Of a DNA stretch of 64,000 bases, positions 1 through 8,131 are shown one piece after another. Position numbers and translations under genes: made by a program. Position 1 is the stretch's first letter; each line of letters begins with the position of its first letter. Below the pieces are notes generated by a model. The model saw nothing but the letters and a program-made list of their open reading frames with translations. It was not told the origin of the DNA and searched no databases. Origin of the DNA: Rhodococcus sp. 4CII (lineage in GTDB: Bacteria > Actinomycetota > Actinomycetes > Mycobacteriales > Mycobacteriaceae); NCBI RefSeq assembly GCF_014256275.1, contig NZ_JACCFE010000002.1, positions 7,007,501 through 7,071,500 of the forward strand, in the 5' to 3' direction.

Positions 1-1191
1 GAGACACTTTCAGCTCGACCGCCACATCCACATGCCGCCGCCCGCACCCGAACTGGTTTCCTTCCCTGCCGTTCATCAATTATCAAGCAGCTCGGCACAA
101 ATGAAGTGCAACGACGCACCCTATTACCGAAAGATCGTTAATGGTCAGTGTGACGGACTCCGCGTCGTCGTACCTGACAAACCTGCTGATTCTGCGGATC
201 GGCCAGGGGAGTGTTCTCATACCCGACTGGCGACCCACCGGCTCACCGCCGCCCAACGGGGCGAATCGGGAGGTTGGGTCACGTCGATGCCCTGTCCCGT
301 GCTGCGCCCGACGCCCGCGTGAGCGCGGCAGGGGACTTGAATCGTCCATGGTCGCCGCCCTCCGTGGTGCGGCGGCAGCGCGGCTTCTGTTGACGACTGG
401 CCAGGGTCAAAGGTTGAACCGGTCGATGAGCCACTGCACTGCGGTCGGATTGTCGAGGAGCAGCCCCGCGGTATGACCCGCACCCCGAGTTGCGTTAGCA
501 GAGGGGGTGTGTCGAGGTTTCTTCGACGGGCTCGACTGGGTGGCCACCGCTCCGCCCACTGTCGCCCTGGGCCACAAAGATTTTCGGCGGCGACGTACCG
601 TCGTATTCGGCTGGGTGTTCACGTCGCACCAGAGCGGGGCGGCCTCGTGGCCTTCGTCGCCGGACTCGTCCGCGACGAGTTCGACGGTTACGACGCCGGG
701 TTCTTCGTGGCAGGCGGGCTGGGTGAGCTCGCCGTGGTGATGTCGCTCGCCATGGTCTCGAAGACCGAGCGCCTCCGGACTCTTGCGACGTAGGCTCGCG
801 CACGGAGCGGACCACCAGGACAAACCGCGGCAGGGCCCGACAAGTACTTGTCGCCCGCAAATCCTCGAGGGCGGACCGTCGACGCACCATCTACTGCATG
901 CAACCCGCGGCTATCCCGGCAAAGGCGTGACCCGCGAGACCTTCGGGGGACCGTCGACCTCGACGAATTCCTCGAGATCTCCGTGGAGTCGCTGCCGCGT
1001 TGCGCGCCCCGGGCGCGAACGACCACGATGAGCCGAACCCATCCGGTCATGAGCGTGGCGAGTGCTGCCGCATCGACCACAGGGGGATGTGCTGCGCGCC
1101 CGCGCGAGAGATTCAGACGATGCCATGGGCCAATCGATGTCTCGGCGAAGCGAATTCGAGGTCTTCGATCGATTTTCGGCCCGCTCGTTTC
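1..1191. other. Gene-poor left end
   Basis: No intact coding region is convincing in this stretch. Frames on both strands are open for 60-140 codons, but their translations are arginine-, proline- and serine-rich, as expected for shadow frames in GC-rich DNA, and none resembles a known protein along its length. The only protein-like piece is the short possible lipase tail at 407-493. The 3' end of the neighbouring glycosyltransferase begins at 1192. Confidence 0.5.
407..493 (-). pseudogene. Possible C-terminal remnant of a secretory lipase/esterase
   Basis: About 28 residues before a stop read GHTAGLLLDNPTAVQWLIDR and onward. This resembles the end of secretory lipases, where a catalytic-type histidine is followed by a 'hydrophobic-x-W-L-x-D-R-F' helix. 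Upstream in the same frame the translation becomes arginine-rich and unrelated, so if this is a lipase it is truncated or frameshifted. The piece is very short, and a chance match cannot be excluded. Confidence 0.3.
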
Positions 1192-2265
1192 TCAGTGCCC
1201 CATCTCGGCGTAGAACTTTAGATGCGCGCTGGCGGTGTCGTCCCAGCTGTGCCCGCGTGCCAGTGCGCGGCCGCGGTAGACCTGGTCGGCGTCGCCGGGC
1301 CGCCGGAGGGCGTCAGCCATCTGCTGGTGGGTGGATGCGAACCGAACGGTGCTGCCGAAGACCTCGCGCAGGACGGGGAGGTCGCGGGCCACCACCGGTA
1401 CTCCCGCGGCGAGGGCTTCCATTGCGGCGAGGCCGAAGCCCTCCTTGGTGGAGAGGAACGCGAAGACGGTGGCCTGGGCGACGAGGGAGGGCAGGGCGTC
1501 GTCGTCGACGGTGCCGAGGATGGTCGGCCGTACGTCGAGCTGGGTGCATCGCGCATCGAAGTCGTCGCGGTACCCCCGATAGTCGAACAGTGTCTCGCCG
1601 CCGGCGAATACCAGTTTCAGGTCCGGTCTGTCGCGGCGAAGCAGGGCGTAGGCCTCGACGAGGTCGATGCTGCCCTTGCGGGGCTCGATGCCGCCGACGG
1701 CCAGTACGTAGTCGCCGAGTTTCTCGGCCCAGCGACGCCGTCCTGCGTCGTCGCGGACTGCTTTTTCGAATCGGGCTGCGTCGACGCCGTTCGGGATGAC
1801 GGTGGGGTCGAGTCCCCACCTGGTGTGTACCTCTGCGGCAACGGCTTCGGAAACGCAGATCCGCGCGTACGGTTCCACGACCGCGCGTTCGTGACAGGCG
1901 GCGAGTGCGGGGGTGGTGAACTGGTCGAGGTGGTGAATGGTGCGGATGCATCGGCCGACGGCGTTGGCGCTGATGCAGTCCTGGGCATGCACGATGTCGT
2001 AGGCGTCGGGTGTGAACGCGCCGCGGAGCACGGCGATGGACCGCAGGATCCGGTCGCCGACATTCTCCCCCTCGATTGCCGCGAACGGCACGACACGGAC
2101 GGTGACGGCAGGGTCAACCCTGCGGAAGAAGGCGCCGTCGCCGCCGCGTCCGAGCGACCACACGGTGACCTCGGCGCCCTGCCGCGCCAGGGCCTCGGCC
2201 AAGGCCAGGGTGTGGACGACGCCGCCTCGCGGTTTCGTGGAGTACGTCAGCAGTGCGATACGCAC
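1192..2265 (-). CDS. MSMEG_0565-family glycosyltransferase (GT4-like), last gene of the nit operon
   Basis: A 357-residue GT-B glycosyltransferase. The N-terminus (LLTYSTKPRGGVVHTLALAE) is the usual acceptor-side Rossmann start of GT4 enzymes. The middle holds VIPNGVD and AVGGIEPRKG, typical of the donor-binding half. STKEGFGLAAMEALAAGVPV near residue 290 is the E-x7-E nucleotide-sugar motif. The chosen GTG at 2265 lies one base after the stop of the preceding gene, so translation is probably coupled; longer upstream extensions read through that gene and look spurious. This family travels with nitrilase gene clusters in mycobacteria and cyanobacteria, which suggests that the pathway product is glycosylated or that a sugar is part of it. 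The sugar donor and acceptor are unknown. Confidence 0.88.
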   Translation of the reverse strand: MRIALLTYSTKPRGGVVHTLALAEALARQGAEVTVWSLGRGGDGAFFRRVDPAVTVRVVPFAAIEGENVGDRILRSIAVLRGAFTPDAYDIVHAQDCISANAVGRCIRTIHHLDQFTTPALAACHERAVVEPYARICVSEAVAAEVHTRWGLDPTVIPNGVDAARFEKAVRDDAGRRRWAEKLGDYVLAVGGIEPRKGSIDLVEAYALLRRDRPDLKLVFAGGETLFDYRGYRDDFDARCTQLDVRPTILGTVDDDALPSLVAQATVFAFLSTKEGFGLAAMEALAAGVPVVARDLPVLREVFGSTVRFASTHQQMADALRRPGDADQVYRGRALARGHSWDDTASAHLKFYAEMGH

Positions 2266-2266
2266 G

Positions 2267-3115
2267 TCAGGGTGTGCCTTTCTCGAGCAGTGATCGGTAG
2301 GTGTCGATCCGGCGTTCCTCCAGATGTCGCAGCACCTTTCGAGCCCGGTCGACTTCGTGGTCGATGTCGAGGTCGGCGACGGCGAGCCCGCCTTTGACGC
2401 CGGTGCGGGCGAGCACGTCACCACCCGGGCCCACCACCTTCGCCTGTCCCAGGAACCGTAAGCCACCCTGGATGCCGGTCTGGTTCGACGACACCAGCAC
2501 TACCTGGTTTTCGGCCGCCCGGGCCGAGTCGTAGAGGTCGAACAGCCGGGACTGGCGGTCCTGGGCCAGTCGTTCGGCGCGGTCGGTGATACTTGCGGGC
2601 CACGCGGAGAGAGCGCAGACGATCCGCGCCCCGTCGAGGGCGAGGGTGCGGGCGGCTTCCGGAAAGGTTTTGTCATAGTCGATGAGCATGCCCATCCGGC
2701 CGACCGGGGTGTCGAACGCAGTGAAGGCGTCCCCTGCGGCGTATGCGAGCGACTCCCCGGCAGGCTGGTGCACCTTCCGATGGCTGCCGAGGATCCCGTC
2801 CCCGGTGACGCACGCCGCGGTGTTGTAGCGGACACCGTCGGCCAATTCGGTGTAGCCGATGCAGACGGTCATCGATCCCGCCATCCGTGCGATCGCCTTC
2901 AGTTCCGGCCCGTCCGCGTCGAGAGCAGGCGGGAGCTCGTCCGGGTCGGGGCAGCGCAGGTCTGATATGTAGCCCCCGAGGCAGGCATCGGGGAGGACCA
3001 GCAGGTCGATGCCATCGTCGCGGGCCTTGGCGACGAGCGTGTCGAGCTTGAGCAGTGCACGCTCGACGTCCCGGCCGAAGTGCCCGGCCAGTGCAGCCAG
3101 CCTCATGATTGTCAC
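2267..3115 (-). CDS. Nitrilase-superfamily homologue lacking the catalytic cysteine
   Basis: A 282-residue carbon-nitrogen hydrolase fold protein, clearly a paralogue of the nitrilase at 4671-5612. They share stretches such as AFDTPVGRMGM and FPEAARTLALDGA. The catalytic lysine is kept (RKVHQP, Lys114). The catalytic cysteine is replaced by aspartate (LIDYDK, Asp146, codon at 2678-2680), and the catalytic glutamate is aspartate (VLPDACLGGY, Asp43). Such a protein should not hydrolyse nitriles by the normal thiol mechanism, so a binding, scaffolding or regulatory role is likely. The GTG at 3115 gives an N-terminus exactly co-linear with the paralogue; an ATG at 3106 is the alternative. It begins 4 bases after the stop of the upstream oxidoreductase gene, so translation is probably coupled. 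Confidence 0.85.
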   Translation of the reverse strand: MTIMRLAALAGHFGRDVERALLKLDTLVAKARDDGIDLLVLPDACLGGYISDLRCPDPDELPPALDADGPELKAIARMAGSMTVCIGYTELADGVRYNTAACVTGDGILGSHRKVHQPAGESLAYAAGDAFTAFDTPVGRMGMLIDYDKTFPEAARTLALDGARIVCALSAWPASITDRAERLAQDRQSRLFDLYDSARAAENQVVLVSSNQTGIQGGLRFLGQAKVVGPGGDVLARTGVKGGLAVADLDIDHEVDRARKVLRHLEERRIDTYRSLLEKGTP

Positions 3116-3119
3116 GTCC

Positions 3120-4376
3120 TCAGGCTAGTGAGGACACGGGTGGGTGCACACCTGCCTCCAATTCGAGGCGGTCGGCCAGGTACTCGGCGTCGCGGGCCAC
3201 CCCGGCGAAGCGTCCGGAACCCCAAGTGTGCTGCCACGGCAAGCCGAGGAAGAACAGCCCCTGAACCGTGGTCACGCCGCGGTTGTGGCACGGGTGCCCC
3301 TCGCCGTCGAACACCCCGGCGTGCAGCCACCGGTAGTCGGTGCGAAAACCGATGGACCACACCACCGACGTGATCCCGGACGATGCGAGCTCGAGCGACG
3401 TCGTCTCCTGCACGGGTCGCCAGACGGGGACGTACCGGTTCTCGGTAGGGGCGTCGATGCCGGCGCGTTCGATGTAGGCGTCGATGGAGTCCTTGATGCT
3501 CTCGGCCACGGCATCGGCGGCATCGAGCGACGACTGCAGGGTGGGTGCGAACTGCAGGGTGCCGTCGACCACCTCGAGCAGGCGCCCATACAACTTCATA
3601 CCCTGCAGGGCGAATGCACGCAGATCGATGTCCCGCCCGCCGTCGCGCCCGGTGACGTAATGGTTCGTGTTCTCCCGCTTGGCGAGACCACCCGGGTGAT
3701 CGGCGATCGAGACGTCATACGTGCCCATGTCGTGCAACCACGCCACGCAGTCCCGCCCACGGTAGAAGCGAGCCACGCGAGGCGCGCCACCCGTCACCAG
3801 GTGCACCGTCCGCCCTGACAGCATGAGGTCCTCGGCGATCTGTGCGCCCGATTGGCCGTTGCCGACGACGAGGACGCCGCCGTCGGGGAGTGCGTCCGAC
3901 GACCGGTACTGCGAGGAGTGGATCTGCTCGATCGTGGCGGGCAGGCGTTCGGCGAACCGCGGGATCACCGGTGTGTGGTAGCCACCGGTCGCCACCACCA
4001 CCTGGCCGGCGTGCAGCGGACCCTGTGTGGTGTCGACGTCGAAACCACCATCGGCCGACTGGTGCACTGAGGTGACCGCGATACCCTCGCGGACGGGTAC
4101 CGCGAAGGTGTCGGCATAACCGCGGACAAAGTCGTAGGTCTGCTCCCGGGTCATGAATCCGTCGGGTTCGCCGCCGGCGTAGGAGTAGCCGGGGAGGTTG
4201 CATTGCCAGTTGGGGGTGACCAGTGTGAAGTTGTCCCAGCGGCTGTCGCGCCATTCATGGGCGATCGTGTCTCGTTCGAGGACCACGTGGTCGATGCCGC
4301 GCCGGACGAGGTGCCAGCTGATCGACAGGCCGGCCTGCCCGCCGCCGATCACCACTACGTCGTGATGCGTCGTCAT
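3120..4376 (-). CDS. nitH: MSMEG_0569-family flavin-dependent oxidoreductase (NitH-like)
   Basis: A 418-residue FAD/NAD(P)H monooxygenase-like protein. The FAD-binding GGGQAGLSISWHL motif is at residues 11-23, and a second dinucleotide motif, VVGNGQSGAQIAEDL, lies near residue 170, as in flavin monooxygenases of the FMO/CzcO type. The C-terminus has SIGFRTDYRWL and FFLGLPWQHTWGSG. This family is the flavoprotein member of Nit1C clusters. The ATG at 4376 overlaps the stop of the preceding gene (ATGA) and is preceded by a good GGAGG ribosome site. The substrate is unknown; from context it probably oxidises a nitrogen-containing intermediate made by the neighbouring enzymes. Confidence 0.9.
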   Translation of the reverse strand: MTTHHDVVVIGGGQAGLSISWHLVRRGIDHVVLERDTIAHEWRDSRWDNFTLVTPNWQCNLPGYSYAGGEPDGFMTREQTYDFVRGYADTFAVPVREGIAVTSVHQSADGGFDVDTTQGPLHAGQVVVATGGYHTPVIPRFAERLPATIEQIHSSQYRSSDALPDGGVLVVGNGQSGAQIAEDLMLSGRTVHLVTGGAPRVARFYRGRDCVAWLHDMGTYDVSIADHPGGLAKRENTNHYVTGRDGGRDIDLRAFALQGMKLYGRLLEVVDGTLQFAPTLQSSLDAADAVAESIKDSIDAYIERAGIDAPTENRYVPVWRPVQETTSLELASSGITSVVWSIGFRTDYRWLHAGVFDGEGHPCHNRGVTTVQGLFFLGLPWQHTWGSGRFAGVARDAEYLADRLELEAGVHPPVSSLA

Positions 4377-4678
4377 TGGATACCTCCGGAAATGGTGTCC
4401 GGAGTCATCGACAGCACTCGGACGGCGGATGTGGGGGAGTAGGCGACGCTCGCCTTCTCTAGTTCGTGGAGTTGCTCGGCGGCCGAGGTGCAGTACATGC
4501 CGAACTTCGCCTTGACGCGTTCGCTGGCCTCGGTGAGCGCGGTTCGTGTGCGCTCGAGGAAGTCGGTGACGCTGTACTCCTCGCCGGCGGTCAGGTAGTC
4601 GTGGATCACCAGGGAGGGGGAATAGCAGGACTGTTCGTGTCCGTCCGGCCATTGCACACGGAAGGTCATCTCAGGCAT
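4373..4678 (-). CDS. nitG: MSMEG_0570-family nitrogen starvation response protein (NitG-like)
   Basis: A 101-residue protein with N-terminal MPEMTFRVQWPDG and a region VIHDYLTAGEEYSVTDFLER that is characteristic of the small conserved proteins accompanying Nit1C nitrilases. No catalytic motif or membrane segment is visible. It overlaps the nitrilase gene by 8 bases and the oxidoreductase gene by 4, which places it firmly in the operon. The family name reflects induction under nitrogen limitation in relatives; the biochemical role is not known. It could be a subunit or substrate-carrier for the nitrilase or flavoprotein, but that is inference. Confidence 0.85.
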   Translation of the reverse strand: MPEMTFRVQWPDGHEQSCYSPSLVIHDYLTAGEEYSVTDFLERTRTALTEASERVKAKFGMYCTSAAEQLHELEKASVAYSPTSAVRVLSMTPDTISGGIQ

Positions 4679-5612
4679 GGGCCGGTTCCTTCCGGAAGAT
4701 GGCGGGGCGTTGTTCGGGGGTCAGCAGGGTGCCGGTGACGCGGTTGTCCGCTACGACGTCGCCGTACACCGCGGGGCGCCGGTCCCGCAGGTTGTACATG
4801 CCGCCGCTGCGGATGGCGGAGATCTCCGCCTGCACATCGAGGTTCGCTGTCGCGAGCCCGGGTCGGGTCCCGGTGTCGGCGAGGACATCGCCGCCAGGTC
4901 CGACGATTTTGGCGCTGCAGACGAACCGGAGCGATCCGAAGGTGCCGGCCTGGTTGGAGGCGACCCAGACCACCTGGTTCTCGGTGGCGCGGGCCCGGTC
5001 GTAGATGTCGAAGCGTTGCTTCCACCTGTCGTTGGCCATGTTCTCCGCCGGGGCCGTGCGGGCGGTGGGCCACGCCGACAGGGAGGTGATGATTTCCGCT
5101 CCGTCGAGGGCGAGGGTGCGGGCGGCTTCGGGGAACGCCTTGTCGTAGCAGATTTGCATCCCCATGCGGCCGACCGGAGTGTCGAAGGCCTCGTAGGTGT
5201 CTCCTGCTGCGTAGCAGAGGTTCTCGCCGAGCGGCTGATGCACCTTGCGGTACGACCCGAGGATGCCGTCGCCATGGAGTGTGACGGCCGCGTTGTACCG
5301 GGTGGCGCCGTCGGCCTCACAGAATCCGAGCGTGACCACCAGATCACCGGCCATGTCGATCACGCGGCGCAGTTCCGGGCCGTCCACCGCGAGCGCCGGG
5401 GGGAGTTTGCGGAGGCGGCGTTCGCGTTCCTCCTCGGTCTCGTCGCCGCCACCGAGGCTCGGCAGATAACCTCCCAGGCACGCTTCCGGGAGCACGAGTA
5501 GCGCGCTTCCCGCCGCTCGCGCCTGTTCGATGAGTCTTGCGATGGTGGCATAGCCCTGTTCCATGTCGCGGCCGAATTCGGCGGCTGCGACGGAGATCCC
5601 GATCTCGGTCAT
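4671..5612 (-). CDS. nitC: Nit6803-like nitrilase (NitC-like), catalytically intact
   Basis: A 313-residue nitrilase-superfamily enzyme expected to hydrolyse a nitrile to a carboxylate and ammonia. The triad is complete: Glu43 in VLPEACLGGY, Lys123 in YRKVHQP and Cys155 in MQICYDKAFPE. Length and motif spacing are normal for the family. The ATG at 5612 overlaps the stop of the upstream fused GNAT-AIRS gene. Related nitrilases in Nit1C clusters are tied to cyanide assimilation in Pseudomonas, but the natural substrate of this one is not visible from sequence. The operon also encodes a second, cysteine-less paralogue at 2267-3115, so the two may pair in the spiral oligomers that nitrilases form. 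Confidence 0.92.
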   Translation of the reverse strand: MTEIGISVAAAEFGRDMEQGYATIARLIEQARAAGSALLVLPEACLGGYLPSLGGGDETEEERERRLRKLPPALAVDGPELRRVIDMAGDLVVTLGFCEADGATRYNAAVTLHGDGILGSYRKVHQPLGENLCYAAGDTYEAFDTPVGRMGMQICYDKAFPEAARTLALDGAEIITSLSAWPTARTAPAENMANDRWKQRFDIYDRARATENQVVWVASNQAGTFGSLRFVCSAKIVGPGGDVLADTGTRPGLATANLDVQAEISAIRSGGMYNLRDRRPAVYGDVVADNRVTGTLLTPEQRPAIFRKEPAHA

Positions 5613-7057
5613 GCTTGTCCCAATCCCGTGACGGTGGAGTGCACCGCACGTGTGATCACACCGTCGGGCCAGCGGAGGCCGACCCCCGGTTCGGTAGTCA
5701 ATTCGCCGCACACCGCGGAGGTGGCGGGCGCTGGAGTAGTCGTGTCGGTGCGGCCCGGCCGGTCGGCGGTCAGCATCCCGAACCCGGGGAAGCACGTGAG
5801 CCAGTCGCCCATGGTGGCCGTCGTCGGTTTCGGAATCACCGCCACGTCGAGTACGGCACCGGTCCCCGAGGCCTCGGCGAGCATGCCCGCGGTGCCGGCG
5901 ATGCCGGCCATGCTGACGTCCTTCGCGGCAGCGGGACGGGCACGGCGCACGAAGGATCCGAGCGAGAGCAATTCCTCGGAGCTTCGCTCTGAGGTCGAAT
6001 CCCATTGAGCACCGGCGTACCCGGGTCGCCAGTGTCCGGACAGATCCGCGGTCAGGCGCAGCGCATCTCCGGTGCGTCCGCCGCCGGCGGGGACCGGATC
6101 GGTGGTGCGGCCGAGCGCGGTGACCGACAAGGCGGCCGGGACACCGACTTGGGTGTGCCCGCCGAGTACCGGCACACCCCACATGGCACTGGCTCGGCCC
6201 AGACCGCGCATGATCCGGGTCAGGATGGACTGGTTGGGCGCACCGACGGCGTCCAGGAGCCCGACCGGTTCCGCGCCCATCGCTGCGAGGTCGTTGAGGT
6301 TGACCAGTGCCGCGCACCAGCCGGCCCACTCCGGGTCGCGTTGAACCATCGCCGGCAGGATCGCATCACAGGCTGCGACCACGTCGCTGCCGGGCACGGG
6401 GACACCGTCGTCTCCGCGAAAGCCGTTGCCGCCGAGAGCGCCCGGCGCGGCTGCAAGTGGAAGCAATGTCTGGGCGAGGAGCGCCTTGGTCGATCGGGTA
6501 AGTCGCTCGATGCGGTCGATCGGCCACCGCATCGCCACGTGCGGCTGGTCCGCGACGGTGACCTCGGCGATCCGTTCCCAGCCGAGCCGGATGAACATCG
6601 GTTCCATCCGGGACTGCACGGTGGCATCGAACCGCAACACCCCCTGCGTCTCGGCGTACGCGCACGCAGCGCGGACGAGCGCCTTCCCGATACCGAGACC
6701 GGCCCGGGCACGCCGGTCGACGACGAGCCGGCTCCCCGCCCACCAGCCGATATCGGGGCCGCCCCCGACCGGGGCCAGCCGGACCCCGCCGAGCACCGTC
6801 CCGTCGTTGCCCGTGGCGACCAGGACGACGGTGCGCGGATCGTCGTCCACGTCGTCCCGATCGTGACCGGCGAACAGCCCCTGCTCGGCCACGAACGTCT
6901 CCCGGCGTAAACCGTGATAGGTCGCGAGCGCTGCGGCAGAATCGGCGACCTGAACCAAGAACGACGCCCGGGTGACGCTCGGTGCCGGCCCGGTCAGAAC
7001 CTCGAGATCCACCGGCCCGGCGGTATCGAGCCCGTACAGCGAACTCATATCGAGCAT
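5609..7057 (-). CDS. GNAT acetyltransferase fused to AIR-synthase-related domain (MSMEG_0567/Sll0787 family)
   Basis: A 482-residue two-domain protein. Residues about 25-185 form a GNAT N-acyltransferase; GGVRLAPVGGG and ARAGLGIGKALVRAACAYAE carry the acetyl-CoA-binding Q/R-x-x-G-x-G/A pattern. Residues about 200-480 resemble PurM/AIR-synthase and related ATP-binding proteins, with GGNGFRGDDGV, VNLNDLAAMGAEP and GGHTQVG. In Pseudomonas Nit1C clusters these are two genes (nitE and nitF); here they are one polypeptide, so the two steps probably act in sequence on one substrate. The ATG at 7057 is preceded by GGGAGG at good spacing and lies one base after the radical SAM gene's stop; upstream starts would run into that gene. 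Confidence 0.88.
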   Translation of the reverse strand: MLDMSSLYGLDTAGPVDLEVLTGPAPSVTRASFLVQVADSAAALATYHGLRRETFVAEQGLFAGHDRDDVDDDPRTVVLVATGNDGTVLGGVRLAPVGGGPDIGWWAGSRLVVDRRARAGLGIGKALVRAACAYAETQGVLRFDATVQSRMEPMFIRLGWERIAEVTVADQPHVAMRWPIDRIERLTRSTKALLAQTLLPLAAAPGALGGNGFRGDDGVPVPGSDVVAACDAILPAMVQRDPEWAGWCAALVNLNDLAAMGAEPVGLLDAVGAPNQSILTRIMRGLGRASAMWGVPVLGGHTQVGVPAALSVTALGRTTDPVPAGGGRTGDALRLTADLSGHWRPGYAGAQWDSTSERSSEELLSLGSFVRRARPAAAKDVSMAGIAGTAGMLAEASGTGAVLDVAVIPKPTTATMGDWLTCFPGFGMLTADRPGRTDTTTPAPATSAVCGELTTEPGVGLRWPDGVITRAVHSTVTGLGQA

Positions 7058-7058
7058 G

Positions 7059-8120
7059 TCAGCCTCCCGCATTCTGAAGCACGCTGCAGGCCCCACACGC
7101 CGCGCATCCGGCCTTCTGGTCCGCCCCGCGCATCCCGGCGGCGCGCAGCGCCTTTGCCACGCGCGTCGTGACGTCCTCGAGGAGCGCCGCACTCGGTGCC
7201 GGGGCACCGTCGACATCGACGGCCAGGGTCCCGGCGAGCGGGCGGAACGGAACGACGAACGGGTACACGCCCATTCCGATCAACTCCTCGGCACCGGCGA
7301 CCAGATCGTCCGGGTCCTCACCCAGGCCGACGAGCAAATAGGTCGACACCTGATTGGGGCCGAACACCCGCACGGCCTCACGCCACGCCGCCCGGTATTC
7401 GTGCAACGGCACCGTCGACTTTCCCGGCATCCACCGCCGGCGAACGCCGTCGTCGAGGGACTCGACGTGGATGCCGATGGAACCCGCACCGGCCGCGTGC
7501 AGGTCGGTGATGGTGGCCAGGTCGCCGGGCGGCTCGCACTGCACCTGAATCGACAGGTCCGGTACGACCGCCTTCACGGCGGCCACGCAGCGGGCCAGGT
7601 GCCGCGCCCCACGATCCTTCGCCGCCGAGGTGCCGGTGGTCATGATCATCTGACTCACCCCGTCGAGCCGGACCGCGGCCTCGGCCACCTCGGCGAGTTG
7701 CTCGGGGCGCTTGACCGCGATGGTCGCGCCGGCCTCGAGCGACGCCTCGATCGAACAGAACCGGCACCGCTGATCCGTGTCGTACCGGATGCAGGTCTGG
7801 ACTACGGTGGTGGCCAGTACGTTCGAGCCGTGCAGCCGGGCGATCTTCTCGTACGAGATCCCGTCGTCGGTGTGCAGGTCGTAGAACCGGGGACGTTTGA
7901 CTGGCTCGATCTCGACACCCATGTCGGTCCCGTTCATCAGCAACCGGTTGCCGCTGACCTCGTACGGACTGTCCGATCGGATCGGGATTGCACCCCCGAA
8001 TCCGCCGATGAGGACGTGGCCGTCGTCGCTGGGACCGGCCCCCGACCGCCGGGAGACTGGTGCGTCGAGGCGGCGGATCCCGCGGACGGCGAGGTCGACG
8101 CGAGTTGACAGACCACTCAT
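7059..8120 (-). CDS. nitD: MSMEG_0568-family radical SAM protein (NitD-like)
   Basis: A 353-residue radical SAM enzyme. The cluster-binding motif is QTCIRYDTDQRCRFCSIE, that is C-x8-C-x2-C rather than the usual C-x3-C-x2-C. The barrel continues through MIMTTGTSAAKD, GIHVESLDD and PNQVSTYLLVGLGED. The C-terminus ends in CAACGAC (C-x2-C-x2-C), which could ligate an auxiliary iron-sulfur cluster. The family is the radical SAM member of Nit1C clusters. It starts 11 bases after the NitB-like gene. The reaction is unknown; in this pathway it would supply a radical-based rearrangement or bond formation upstream of the nitrile step. Confidence 0.9.
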   Translation of the reverse strand: MSGLSTRVDLAVRGIRRLDAPVSRRSGAGPSDDGHVLIGGFGGAIPIRSDSPYEVSGNRLLMNGTDMGVEIEPVKRPRFYDLHTDDGISYEKIARLHGSNVLATTVVQTCIRYDTDQRCRFCSIEASLEAGATIAVKRPEQLAEVAEAAVRLDGVSQMIMTTGTSAAKDRGARHLARCVAAVKAVVPDLSIQVQCEPPGDLATITDLHAAGAGSIGIHVESLDDGVRRRWMPGKSTVPLHEYRAAWREAVRVFGPNQVSTYLLVGLGEDPDDLVAGAEELIGMGVYPFVVPFRPLAGTLAVDVDGAPAPSAALLEDVTTRVAKALRAAGMRGADQKAGCAACGACSVLQNAGG

Positions 8121-8131
8121 GGGGTTACACC

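Noticed and set aside
4671..6329. 552-codon reading of the nitrilase frame with a long N-terminal extension
   Set aside because: The extra 239 residues lie inside the fused GNAT-AIRS gene and are Arg-rich. The nitrilase begins normally at 5612 with a family-typical N-terminus.
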